From positions 95,822-159,821 of the forward strand of contig NZ_MTHB01000191.1 in NCBI RefSeq assembly GCF_002220365.1: a stretch of DNA of 64,000 nt. Reading direction: 5' to 3'. The translations under genes and the position numbers were made by a program. This stretch comes from Caballeronia sordidicola. GTDB taxonomy: Bacteria; Pseudomonadota; Gammaproteobacteria; Burkholderiales; Burkholderiaceae. Under the pieces are notes generated by a model, which made no database searches, was not told where the DNA came from, and worked only from the letters and a program-made list of their open reading frames with translations. This document shows, piece after piece, positions 9,260 to 17,336 of this stretch; the stretch's first letter is position 1, and every line of letters starts with the position of its first letter.

Positions 9260-9590
9260 ACTCGCCAGTCTTCGAAGCGGTTTTGCGTGGACGCACACGA
9301 GAATCCGTCTTGCGCCGCGCTTCGCCGATCACGTCGTTTTGCGGATTCGCGAGCGGCTGGAGCAATCCGAGGAGGCCGGCACGTTCGAACGCGTGCAGCC
9401 ACGACGAGAAACTGACCGAAACGTCGCCATTTTCTATGCGTATCAGGGTGCTCGGGCTAATGTTGGCTCGTTCGGAAAAATCCTTTCGGGTCATGTTGCG
9501 TGCGATCCGGGCGGCTGCGACCGCGCGTCCCAGCCCCGTGGCCTGAAGCTTAAGTTCTGGGGAAGAAAAATCCTTGTTGTTGCGCTTCAT
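9249..9590 (-). CDS. hipB: HipB-type XRE-family antitoxin/repressor
   Basis: About 113 residues with a lambda-repressor-type helix-turn-helix near residues 18-72 (GRAVAAARIARNMTRKDFSE, then RANISPSTLIRIENGDVSVS). The C-terminal tail is basic and rich in T, R and K, as expected for a flexible antitoxin tail. It precedes and overlaps hipA, the standard antitoxin-first order, and should bind HipA and repress the operon. The ATG at 9590 gives MKRNNKDFSS; a GTG nine codons upstream (9617) is an alternative. Two perfect inverted repeats lie just upstream and are the likely operators. Confidence 0.85.
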   Translation of the reverse strand: MKRNNKDFSSPELKLQATGLGRAVAAARIARNMTRKDFSERANISPSTLIRIENGDVSVSFSSWLHAFERAGLLGLLQPLANPQNDVIGEARRKTDSRVRPRKTASKTGEYDF

Positions 9591-9634
9591 TTTGTCGTAT
9601 CTGACATATAAACCCACTTAATTGGTCAGTATAG

Positions 9635-9663
9635 ACAAAATATGGAGATCATCAATATTTTGT
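9635..9663. promoter_or_regulatory. Inverted repeat, candidate HipB operator 1
   Basis: A perfect 9-bp inverted repeat, ACAAAATAT at 9635-9643 and ATATTTTGT at 9655-9663, with an 11-base spacer. It sits about 45 bases upstream of hipB in AT-rich DNA, a position that suits a repressor site over the promoter. Binding by HipB is inferred. Confidence 0.55.
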
Positions 9664-9677
9664 TTTGACTAGATTGG

Positions 9678-9718
9678 TCATATCTGAACAAATAAGTGGC
9701 TTAATTAATCAGATATGA
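9678..9718. promoter_or_regulatory. Inverted repeat, candidate HipB operator 2
   Basis: A perfect 10-bp inverted repeat, TCATATCTGA at 9678-9687 and TCAGATATGA at 9709-9718, with a 21-base spacer. The half-site core TATCTGA occurs again at 9599-9605, overlapping the hipB 5' end. Repeated half-sites over one promoter suggest cooperative autoregulation by HipB or HipBA. Confidence 0.55.
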
Positions 9719-9844
9719 CTATTTTTGATTGATCGGAAGGCGTTTGATTGATGATCTGTCCGCAAAAGCCGTTTGCCAAAGCTCACCCCGGCGGCCATCT
9801 TCGGCGCGCAGGCGCAGTGGCGTCGGCCAAGAAAATCCTTCAGA

Positions 9845-9885
9845 GAAAACAATGCCCCGGAAGTCCATGACTCGCGGGGCATTGT
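9845..9885 (-). terminator. Intrinsic terminator of the cbiX gene
   Basis: Read on the minus strand, an 11-bp stem (ACAATGCCCCG with CGGGGCATTGT) encloses a second 4-bp hairpin, AGTC-loop-GACT. It is followed by TTTTCT. It lies about 50 bases past the stop of the minus-strand cbiX gene. Confidence 0.75.
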
Positions 9886-9932
9886 GGAAAACGGTCGTGC
9901 TTTCGTCAGCACGTTGGCGAGAGGCTATAAAC

Positions 9933-10301
9933 CTACTCAATCTGCCGAACGCAATATTGCGCGACCGCATCCAGCACTGAGTCGTCTTCACCAACCGCTG
10001 TTGCGCATTGGATGGTCAGCGATGGAAACATCAGGCGGCATCGATCAAGCAACTCAGGCAAGTCGCGCCGTATATGGCCACCCTGACCGAAGAACACGGG
10101 CACGACAGTGAGCGCATCACACCCATCTGCCGCCAGGCGTTCGATAGCCGTGGGTAAATCGGGGGTCATCAGTTCAAGAAACGCAAGCGATACGGGGGCG
10201 CTGCGCATTGCGCGCAGCTTGGTGGCGAGCCGTTCAAAAGGCTCAGCCCAGCGTGGATCGCGTGCGCCGTGGCCGAACAAGATCATGCCGTGCTTGCTCA
10301 T
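9933..10301 (-). CDS. cbiX: CbiX/SirB-type sirohydrochlorin chelatase
   Basis: A 122-residue single-domain class II chelatase that inserts cobalt or iron into sirohydrochlorin. The start MSKHGMILFGHGARDPRWAE holds the family histidine, and VVPVFFGQGGHIRRDLPELL is the second conserved block with its histidine. The short length matches the CbiX-S/SirB-like group, which acts as a homodimer. It lies between the cys operon (cobA, siroheme demand) and the cobalamin locus, so either metal is possible from context. Given that no CysG-type ferrochelatase domain is seen here, siroheme formation is attractive but unproven. Confidence 0.82.
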   Translation of the reverse strand: MSKHGMILFGHGARDPRWAEPFERLATKLRAMRSAPVSLAFLELMTPDLPTAIERLAADGCDALTVVPVFFGQGGHIRRDLPELLDRCRLMFPSLTIQCATAVGEDDSVLDAVAQYCVRQIE

Positions 10302-10354
10302 CGCGTTCTCCGCTGTTTTAAAGCCCAGATACTCAAAGGCCGATACTCAAAGCC

Positions 10355-11503
10355 CTAATGCCGGTCCACCCACCGCAACCCGATCAAGCCGACGATCAGG
10401 TACGCCAGCGCCGGCGCTGCCGCCGTCAATGGCGCGGGCCAAGTGTTCAGCGTACCAATGTGTGAAAACAGCGTGTTGACCAGCTGGAAGCTCATGCCGA
10501 TCATGATGCCGCCGAACACCTTCACACCGACCACGCCGGCGCGCGTATGCAGGTACGCGAACGGCAGCGACAGCACCAGCATCACGAGCACCGCGAGCGG
10601 ATACAGGATCTTGCGCCAGAACGCGATCTGATACCGCTGCGTGTCCTGATGATTTTCTGTCAAATGCTGGATGTAGCTGAACAGGTTGAACATCGACATC
10701 CGGTCCGGCGACACCAGCAGCACCGACAAAATCTGCGGCGTGAGTTCAGAGCGCAGCGAATACTCGGGCAGGGTGATCTGTTTCGCGCGATACACGGGAT
10801 TCAGCGCGTCTCCGGGATTCACGGTTTGCGGCGGCGCGTCGATCAGTTCAGTGTCCGTTACGTCGGTAAGCTTCCAGTGGCCCGGAGGCTGGAACACGCC
10901 ACTTTTAGCGATCCGCACGTTCGTCAACCGGAACAGCGAATCGAATTCGTAGATGCGCACGTTCGCAATGGTCGTATCCGGATTCAGCGTGCCCACGTTC
11001 ACAAAGCGCGTGACCTGTTCGCCATCCGCGCGCGCGGTCAGCGTGTCTTTCACCCAGACGCCTGATTCGAAGTTCATGGACACCGACGACCCCAGCGCCT
11101 CGAGCCGCACTTTCTCGGAGAGCTGGTCGGAGTAGGGGCCGACCACTTCGCCGATTACATACGTGAGCAACACCATGGGTATGCCGATCTTGAGCAGCGA
11201 GCGCAGCGCCTTGCCGGTGGACAATCCTGACACGCGGAAAATGGTGAACTCGGAGGCGGCGGCCATTTGTGCGAACACGTAGATGGCCGCGATCAGCGCG
11301 GCAACCGGGATGATTTCGTAGAAGCGCGAGGGCGTCTGCAAGGCCACGCGCAGCACGGCGAGCCCGAACTTGTAGTTGCCATGCCCGACGGTGTTCAGCT
11401 CATTGATCAGGTCAAAGAAGAAGAACAGGCCCGAGAACGCAAACAAGATGAAGATGAACGCGAGATAGATCTGACGCGCGAAATACCGTTCGTAAATGCG
11501 CAT
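10355..11503 (-). CDS. lptG: LPS export ABC transporter permease LptG
   Basis: A 382-residue inner-membrane permease of the YjgP/YjgQ family and part of the LptB2FG machine, which extracts lipopolysaccharide from the inner membrane. Three N-terminal membrane segments (for example QIYLAFIFILFAFSGLFFF) are followed by a periplasmic beta-jellyroll domain at about residues 130-260 and three C-terminal segments. The coupling-helix region FTIFRVSGLSTGKALRSL is conserved. It starts four bases after the lptF stop, so the pair is an operon. The order lptF-lptG identifies this as LptG. Confidence 0.92.
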   Translation of the reverse strand: MRIYERYFARQIYLAFIFILFAFSGLFFFFDLINELNTVGHGNYKFGLAVLRVALQTPSRFYEIIPVAALIAAIYVFAQMAAASEFTIFRVSGLSTGKALRSLLKIGIPMVLLTYVIGEVVGPYSDQLSEKVRLEALGSSVSMNFESGVWVKDTLTARADGEQVTRFVNVGTLNPDTTIANVRIYEFDSLFRLTNVRIAKSGVFQPPGHWKLTDVTDTELIDAPPQTVNPGDALNPVYRAKQITLPEYSLRSELTPQILSVLLVSPDRMSMFNLFSYIQHLTENHQDTQRYQIAFWRKILYPLAVLVMLVLSLPFAYLHTRAGVVGVKVFGGIMIGMSFQLVNTLFSHIGTLNTWPAPLTAAAPALAYLIVGLIGLRWVDRH

Positions 11504-11507
11504 TGCG

Positions 11508-12605
11508 TCAGGCCCCTTTCGAGCGGGTGAGCGCCGACAGCTTGAACAGCGGGCGATTGCGTATGCGCATCCAGAAGATGAACGCGACCATGACCGAAAC
11601 GATTATGTGCAGCCCCACCAGCCCGACAACAAACGACACCCGGCCTTGCTCGATCCACGACTGAACCACGTTCAGCAGGTTGGAATACGTCAGATAGATC
11701 AGCACTGCCATCACGAGATTGATTGTGCGACTGCGTCGCGGGTTCTGGTAAGAGAGCGGAATGGCAAGCAGCATCAGGTTGATCGCGATCAGCGGCAGAC
11801 CCGCGCGCCACGCGATTTCGGCAAGGTTGTCGCGCGTGGGATTGGCCAGCAATTCATTCGTGTACATGCCGGTCGTAGTCGGCGTGTTCACGAATTGCTG
11901 ACTTTGAATTTTCACGCCGTAGCGCTCGAATTCCATGATCCGAAAGTTCGGCTGGCCTGGAATGCCGTCATAGCGCCTGCCGTTTTCCAGCACCACGAAA
12001 CGGTCCCCATTGGCATGCGTTTCAGTATGGCCGTTCTTCGATACCACCACGTTGACCTTGCCGCCCTCCGTGCTCGTCACGAACACGTTCTGCACGTGTC
12101 CCTGATCCGGCGACATTTTCTCGATAAAAAACACGCGGTGGCTGGTTTGCGATTCACGGAACTGGCCAGGTGCGAGCAGCGAGACTTCGTCGCGTTGCTG
12201 GAATCGAGCCTTGATGAGCTTGCTCTGCAAATTCGACCAGGGCCAGACGACGAACGCAAAAAATACGATGGCGATGATGATGGGCGTAGAGAAGAGCGCG
12301 ACCGGTTTGATCAGCGCCGTCTGGCTGACGCCTGATGCGAGCCACACCACCATCTCCGAGTCGCGATACCAGCGCGTCAGCACGAAGAGGATGGACACGA
12401 ACAGGGTCACGATCATGATCACGGCGAGATAGCCGATCACGGTAAGGCCGATCAGCACGACGACGTCGCGCGGATCGACTTGCCCCGATGCTGCAAAGCC
12501 GACGATGCGGATCATCATCGTGGTGAGCATGATCGTGAGCAGAACCATGAATACGGCACCGGCCGTATACGCGAGTTCACGCTGAAGGGAGCGTTCGAAG
12601 ATCAT
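11508..12605 (-). CDS. lptF: LPS export ABC transporter permease LptF
   Basis: A 365-residue permease, partner of LptG. It begins MIFERSLQRELAYTAGAVFM, the characteristic LptF N-terminus, and has six membrane segments around a periplasmic domain. The coupling stretch DSEMVVWLASGVSQTALIKP is the classic YjgP motif. The gene is divergent from pepA across a 251-base gap, as in many Gram-negative genomes. Together with LptG it links LptB ATP hydrolysis to loading of LPS on LptC and LptA. Confidence 0.93.
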   Translation of the reverse strand: MIFERSLQRELAYTAGAVFMVLLTIMLTTMMIRIVGFAASGQVDPRDVVVLIGLTVIGYLAVIMIVTLFVSILFVLTRWYRDSEMVVWLASGVSQTALIKPVALFSTPIIIAIVFFAFVVWPWSNLQSKLIKARFQQRDEVSLLAPGQFRESQTSHRVFFIEKMSPDQGHVQNVFVTSTEGGKVNVVVSKNGHTETHANGDRFVVLENGRRYDGIPGQPNFRIMEFERYGVKIQSQQFVNTPTTTGMYTNELLANPTRDNLAEIAWRAGLPLIAINLMLLAIPLSYQNPRRSRTINLVMAVLIYLTYSNLLNVVQSWIEQGRVSFVVGLVGLHIIVSVMVAFIFWMRIRNRPLFKLSALTRSKGA

Positions 12606-12658
12606 TGATTGTCAGGTGGAAACCGGCGACGACAAGGCGGTTGGATTATGTGCGGTCC

Positions 12659-12692
12659 GCGTTTGGATCCGCGTTTGGATCCGAGTTTGGAC
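12659..12692. repeat. 12-bp tandem repeat, three copies, in the lptF/pepA gap
   Basis: Two exact copies of GCGTTTGGATCC (12659-12682) are followed by a degenerate third copy, GAGTTTGGACCA-like, ending near 12692. The array is intergenic, between lptF and pepA. Confidence 0.85.
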
Positions 12693-12718
12693 CACACGCC
12701 ATGACAAACGTGCCGATT

Positions 12719-12745
12719 GAACGAGTCGAACGAGTCGAACGAGTC
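12719..12745. repeat. 9-bp tandem repeat, three exact copies
   Basis: Three perfect copies of GAACGAGTC run from 12719 to 12745 and are followed by a degenerate ATGAGCGAGTC copy. The array lies 110 bases before pepA and only 27 bases from another tandem array. Confidence 0.88.
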
Positions 12746-12856
12746 ATGAGCGAGTCATTCAATCCGGGTATCGCAGCTCGCGACCGCCTCGGAAAAAAAT
12801 AGCGGATAATTGCGGCTTTCATCCTTCAGCCCAGATTTTATCCGAGGATAAGCGCG

Positions 12857-14368
12857 ATGGACTTTAGCATAAAAGCCTGTGATTGGAGCAAAGGCTCGGC
12901 AAATGGTTTCCTTAACGGGAAGGCCGATGTAGTGGTGCTCGGAGTGTTCGAAGCGCAGACGTTGACGGGCGCAGCCCGCGAGATGGATTTGGTGACCAAG
13001 GGACTGCTCACGCGCACGGTGAAAGCCGGCGACATGAGCGGCAAAGCCGGTTCCACGCTGATGCTGACCGAAGTGACGGGGATTGGCGCGTCACGGATTT
13101 TGCTGGTCGGCCTCGGCAAGCAGGACGCTTTCAATCAGAAGGCTTACACAGAAGCCGCACGCGCCGCATGGCGTGCGCTGCTTGCCACGAAGATCGCGAA
13201 CGTGGCGTTCACGCTCGCTCAGCTGCCGGTGCCCGAGCGCACCAGCGACTGGGGCGTGCGCTCTGCCATTCTTGCGCTGCGCGAGTTGACCTACAAGTTC
13301 ACGCAGATGAAAAGCAAGCCGGAAAACGGCGATCGCGCGCTGAAGAAAGTGGTGTTCAGCATCGAAGCCGCCGACGAAAAAGCCGCGAAGCTTGCGGTCA
13401 AACACGCCACGGCGCTCGCCAACGGCATGGACCTGACGCGCGACCTCGGCAACTTGCCGCCGAACGTCTGCACGCCCACGTATCTTGGCCATACCGCGAA
13501 AAAGCTGGGCAAGGAATTCAAGCTGAAGGTGGAAGTACTCGGCCAGAAGCAGATCGAAGCGCTGGGCATGGGTTCGTTCCTGTCGGTCGCGAAAGGCTCG
13601 ATCGAACCGCCTGCGTTCATCGTGATGCATCACCAAGGCGCGGGCGCGAAGGCCGCTCCCGTCGTGCTGGTTGGCAAGGGCATCACGTTCGACACCGGCG
13701 GCATTTCCATCAAGCCGGGCGAAGGCATGGACGAGATGAAGTACGACATGCTCGGGGCCGGTTCCGTGTTCGGCACAATGCGCGCCATCGCGGAAATGGG
13801 GTTGAAGCTCAACGTGATCGGTGTGGTTCCGACCTGCGAGAACATGCCGGCCGGTAACGCGGTGAAGCCGGGTGACATTGTGACGTCGATGTCCGGCACG
13901 ACTATTGAAGTGTTGAACACGGACGCGGAAGGCCGCCTGATTCTCTGCGACGCGCTGACCTACGTGGAACGCTTCAAACCCGCTGCAGTCATCGATATCG
14001 CCACGCTCACGGGTGCATGCGTGGTGGCGCTTGGCCATCACAACACAGCTTTGTTCTCGAAGGACGATGCGCTGGCGGGCGAGTTGCTGGATGCATCGAA
14101 GGAAGCCATCGATCCGACCTGGCGCATGCCGCTCGACGACGAGTACCAGGACCTGCTGAAGTCGAATTTCGCCGATGTCGCGAATATTGGCGGCCGGCCG
14201 GGCGGCGCGATTACCGCGGCGTGTTTTCTGTCACGGTTCGCGCAGAACTACCCGTGGGCTCACCTCGACATCGCGGGTACGGCGTGGAAAAGCGGCGCGG
14301 CAAAGGGCGCAACCGGTCGTCCGGTGCCTTTGCTCACGCAGTTCCTGGTCGATCGCGCGGGCCAATGA
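12857..14368 (+). CDS. pepA: Cytosol aminopeptidase (leucyl aminopeptidase)
   Basis: A 503-residue M17 leucine aminopeptidase, a two-zinc (or manganese) hexameric enzyme that trims N-terminal residues from peptides. In several bacteria it also binds DNA. The family signature NTDAEGRL is near residue 354, and the metal-binding block GKGITFDTGGISIKP is intact. The C-terminal WRMPLDDEYQD and GGRPGGAITAACFL segments are typical. A GAGGATAAG ribosome site precedes the ATG. The pepA-holC order is widely conserved in proteobacteria. Confidence 0.95.
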   Translation: MDFSIKACDWSKGSANGFLNGKADVVVLGVFEAQTLTGAAREMDLVTKGLLTRTVKAGDMSGKAGSTLMLTEVTGIGASRILLVGLGKQDAFNQKAYTEAARAAWRALLATKIANVAFTLAQLPVPERTSDWGVRSAILALRELTYKFTQMKSKPENGDRALKKVVFSIEAADEKAAKLAVKHATALANGMDLTRDLGNLPPNVCTPTYLGHTAKKLGKEFKLKVEVLGQKQIEALGMGSFLSVAKGSIEPPAFIVMHHQGAGAKAAPVVLVGKGITFDTGGISIKPGEGMDEMKYDMLGAGSVFGTMRAIAEMGLKLNVIGVVPTCENMPAGNAVKPGDIVTSMSGTTIEVLNTDAEGRLILCDALTYVERFKPAAVIDIATLTGACVVALGHHNTALFSKDDALAGELLDASKEAIDPTWRMPLDDEYQDLLKSNFADVANIGGRPGGAITAACFLSRFAQNYPWAHLDIAGTAWKSGAAKGATGRPVPLLTQFLVDRAGQ

Positions 14369-14405
14369 GCGTGATTGAACGAAGCGCAAGCGGGGAGGCG
14401 CGGGT

Positions 14406-14831
14406 ATGACGCGTATCGATTTCCATTCGAATGTGGGGGATTCGATCGCGTACGCCTGCCGCCTTGCGCGCAAGGCTTACCTGAGCGGCCAGCCGTTGAT
14501 CGTGCTGGCCGAACCCGAGCGGTTGAAACGGTTCGACGAGCAATTGTGGACGTTCAAGCCGCTCGAGTTCGTGCCGCATTGCATGGCGGACAGCGCGCTG
14601 GCGGCTGACACGCCGGTGTTGCTGACGGCGTCGCTGGAATCGCTGTTGCAGGATCAGCGGCATCAGATCCTGCTGAACCTCGGCGCAACAGTGCCGCCGC
14701 AGTTCGCGCGGTTTGAACGCCTGCTGGAAGTGGTCGGCAACGAGGAGCAGGAACTCGTGGCTGGGCGCGACCGGTATCGTTTCTATCGCGATCGGGGCTA
14801 TGTGCTCAACAACTACAAGCAGGGCGACTGA
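14406..14831 (+). CDS. holC: DNA polymerase III subunit chi
   Basis: A 141-residue HolC, the clamp-loader accessory subunit that pairs with HolD (psi) and contacts single-strand-binding protein. The start MTRIDFHSNVGDSIAYACRL and the tail RDRYRFYRDRGYVLNNYKQG match the family closely, including the length. It lies 37 bases after pepA in the same direction, so the two are probably co-transcribed. Confidence 0.93.
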   Translation: MTRIDFHSNVGDSIAYACRLARKAYLSGQPLIVLAEPERLKRFDEQLWTFKPLEFVPHCMADSALAADTPVLLTASLESLLQDQRHQILLNLGATVPPQFARFERLLEVVGNEEQELVAGRDRYRFYRDRGYVLNNYKQGD

Positions 14832-14971
14832 GCGCACCGCTCAGTCGCAGTGTGCGGCGGCCACGCGGTATGATCGCAAAAACGCCCGCCGTTAGCCCGC
14901 AGTCGGCCCGCCCATCGGGTCGCCATCAGGTTGCCAACAGCCTGCCATCAAGAAAGAGACGGAGTCCACTC

Positions 14972-15385
14972 GTGCCCATCACCACCGCGCCCGATATGGC
15001 TGAAACACCCGAAAACTTCGATTCCTCCATTCCCGTGCTGACCGATGTCATCGCACCGGGCCGGCCGGAGCGCGCCCGTGTTGCGCCGCGTGCGCCGGAG
15101 CCGGTGTTGTCGCCGGCGGCTGTGCCATCGCACGAAGAGCTTGCGCACGGCGCAGATCGCGACGCCGATGTGATCGCAGACAGGCTGCGCGGGCGCTTCA
15201 CTCACTTTTTGACGGGCGATGGCCGGGAGTTGATCGAGGAACGCTGCAGGGAGTCGTTGCAGGAGCATTCAACCTGGCTGGTCAGCCAGATTACGCGGGA
15301 GGTTGCGTTGGCGCTGGAAACCGAACTGACGCAATGGGTGCGCGAGGCGGTAGCGGACGAACTGGAACGGCGAGGGCGCCAGTAA
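14972..15385 (+). CDS. DUF2486 family protein
   Basis: About 137 residues of unknown function, of the DUF2486 family found mostly in Burkholderiaceae between holC and ilvD. The N-terminal half is proline- and alanine-rich and looks disordered. The C-terminal part (about residues 70-137) is predicted helical and charged, with DADVIADRLRGRF and ITREVALALETELTQWVREA. I choose the GTG at 14972 because a GGAG ribosome site sits 7 bases upstream; an ATG at 14996 is an alternative. No signal peptide or membrane segment is seen. The chromosomal neighbours suggest nothing specific about its job. Confidence 0.7.
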   Translation: MPITTAPDMAETPENFDSSIPVLTDVIAPGRPERARVAPRAPEPVLSPAAVPSHEELAHGADRDADVIADRLRGRFTHFLTGDGRELIEERCRESLQEHSTWLVSQITREVALALETELTQWVREAVADELERRGRQ

Positions 15386-15461
15386 AAAGGGTTTTCGGGG
15401 CAATTCCAGCGGCCGGAGCCGAGCCCGATCGGGCGCAGCGGCAAACCGGCACTAATCCAGC

Positions 15462-15491
15462 ATTTAATCGGGCATTATTTAATCGGGCATT
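15462..15491. repeat. 15-bp exact tandem duplication near the ilvD 3' end
   Basis: Two exact adjacent copies of ATTTAATCGGGCATT lie in the gap between the DUF2486 gene and ilvD. A perfect 16-base palindrome, CTGCCGGCGCCGGCAG, follows at 15498-15513. There is no T-tract, so this is not a clear terminator. Confidence 0.8.
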
Positions 15492-15556
15492 AAATCCCTG
15501 CCGGCGCCGGCAGAACCTGAAACGGTCCACCGGCGCGCGTGAAGAACAGCTGGCAA

Positions 15557-17230
15557 TTAACCGGTTACCGCGCCTTTGTTGGCCGGCAACGCGAGCGCAG
15601 CATACTTGGCCAGCACGCCACGCGTATAACGCGGCGCGGGCTGCGTCCACTCCCCGCGACGGCGCTCGATCTCGGCGTCATCCACGTTCAGTTGCAACAG
15701 CAACTTGTGGGCGTCGATGGTGATCGAATCCCCTTCCTTGATGAGCGCGATCGTGCCGCCCATATAGGCTTCCGGGGCAACGTGACCCACCACCATGCCC
15801 CACGTGCCGCCGGAAAAGCGGCCATCGGTAATCAGGCCCACCGATTCACCCAGCCCCTGGCCGATGATTGCGGAAGTGGGCGCCAGCATTTCCGGCATGC
15901 CCGGACCGCCCTTCGGGCCGAGATAGCGCAACACCACGATATCGCCCGCCTTGATCTGCCCCGCGACAATCGCGGTCATCGCGCTTTGCTCGTCTTCGAA
16001 CACGCGTGCCGGGCCGGTAATGACCGGGTTCTTCAGGCCGGTGATCTTCGCGACCGCGCCGTCCGGCGCCAGGTTGCCCTTCAGGATGGCAAGGTGGCCT
16101 TCGTCGTAGAGCGCCTTGTTGATCGGGAAAATCACGTCCTGATCTGCGCGCGGCTTCGACGGCACGTCCTTCAGTTCTTCGGCAATGGTCTTGCCCGTGA
16201 TCGTGATGCAATCGCCGTGCAACATGCCTGCGTCGAGCAAGATCTTCAGCACTTGCGGAATACCGCCGGCCTTGTGCAGATCGGTCGCCACGTACTGGCC
16301 CGACGGCTTCAGGTTGCAGATCACCGGCACTTTCTTGCGCATGCGCTCGAAGTCGTCGATGCTCCATTCCACTTCCGCTGCATGGGCGATAGCCAGGTAG
16401 TGCAGCACGGCATTGGTTGAGCCGCCGGTCGCCATGATCAGCGCAACCGCATTTTCGATCGATTTCTTCGTGATGATGTCGCGCGGCTTGAGACCGGCCT
16501 TGACCGCTTCGACCAGCACACGCGCCGATTCCGCCGCGGAGGTGACCTTTTCTTCGTCGGGGTTTGCCATGGTCGATGAATACATCAGCGACATGCCGAG
16601 CGCCTCGAACGACGAGCTCATGGTGTTGGCCGTGTACATGCCGCCGCACGAACCGCTCGACGGGCAGGCGTTTTTCTCGATGCCGTCGAAATCTTCCTTC
16701 GACATCCGCCCAGCCGAGAATTCCCCCACGGCTTCGAACGACGACACGATGGTCAGGTCCACGCCCTTCCAGTTGCCCGGACGGATCGTGCCGCCGTACA
16801 CGTAGATGCCCGGCACGTTCATGCGCGCGAGGCCGATCATGCCGCCCGGCATGTTCTTGTCGCAGCCGCCGATCACGACCACGCCGTCCATCCACTGGCC
16901 TTGCACGGCCGTTTCGATACAGTCGGCGATCACTTCGCGCGACACGAGCGAGTACTTCATGCCTTCGGTGCCCATCGACATGCCGTCCGAGATGGTCGGC
17001 GTGCCGAAGGTTTGCGGATTTGCATCCGATTTACGAATCGATTCGACGGCTGCGTCCGCCAGCTTTTGCAGGCCGGAATTGCACGGCGTGATGGTGGAAT
17101 GAGCGTTGGCGATGCCGATCATCGGCTTGTCGAAGTCTTCTTCCTTGTAGCCAAGGGCGTAATACATCGAGCGATTCGGGGAACGCGCGATGCCTTGCGT
17201 GATGTTTTTCGAGCGGCGATTGAAGGCCAT
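15557..17230 (-). CDS. ilvD: Dihydroxy-acid dehydratase
   Basis: A 557-residue iron-sulfur enzyme of valine, leucine and isoleucine synthesis that dehydrates 2,3-dihydroxy-acids to 2-keto acids. Three conserved cysteines, C50 (ITPCNSG), C123 (GGCDKNMPG) and C195 (SSGSCGGMYT), are cluster ligands and suggest the 2Fe-2S form. GGSTNAVLH and the C-terminal GRFSGGTWGMVVGHVAPEA are intact. The gene is divergent from a LysR-type regulator that starts about 106 bases away and may control it. Confidence 0.95.
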   Translation of the reverse strand: MAFNRRSKNITQGIARSPNRSMYYALGYKEEDFDKPMIGIANAHSTITPCNSGLQKLADAAVESIRKSDANPQTFGTPTISDGMSMGTEGMKYSLVSREVIADCIETAVQGQWMDGVVVIGGCDKNMPGGMIGLARMNVPGIYVYGGTIRPGNWKGVDLTIVSSFEAVGEFSAGRMSKEDFDGIEKNACPSSGSCGGMYTANTMSSSFEALGMSLMYSSTMANPDEEKVTSAAESARVLVEAVKAGLKPRDIITKKSIENAVALIMATGGSTNAVLHYLAIAHAAEVEWSIDDFERMRKKVPVICNLKPSGQYVATDLHKAGGIPQVLKILLDAGMLHGDCITITGKTIAEELKDVPSKPRADQDVIFPINKALYDEGHLAILKGNLAPDGAVAKITGLKNPVITGPARVFEDEQSAMTAIVAGQIKAGDIVVLRYLGPKGGPGMPEMLAPTSAIIGQGLGESVGLITDGRFSGGTWGMVVGHVAPEAYMGGTIALIKEGDSITIDAHKLLLQLNVDDAEIERRRGEWTQPAPRYTRGVLAKYAALALPANKGAVTG

Positions 17231-17336
17231 GTGGGGGCTCCTTGAGGATTTTTTTGTCTGGTCGCGAAAGGATGAAGCTTGTGCGAACGCGTGTCCAATA
17301 TATTATTCAGGGTCTACTAAGTCGCGGAACATATCA

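Noticed and set aside
12659..12756. Possible CRISPR array
   Set aside because: Units are 9 and 12 bases, directly adjacent without spacers, and no cas genes are present.
12605..12802. 65-codon frame through the lptF/pepA gap
   Set aside because: It is built from the two tandem arrays, has no ribosome site, and its repeats (FGSAFGSEFG, ERVERVERV) follow from the DNA repeats.
15498..15513. Perfect 16-base palindrome after the DUF2486 gene as a terminator
   Set aside because: A hairpin of this palindrome would have almost no loop and no T run follows; kept only as part of the repeat note.
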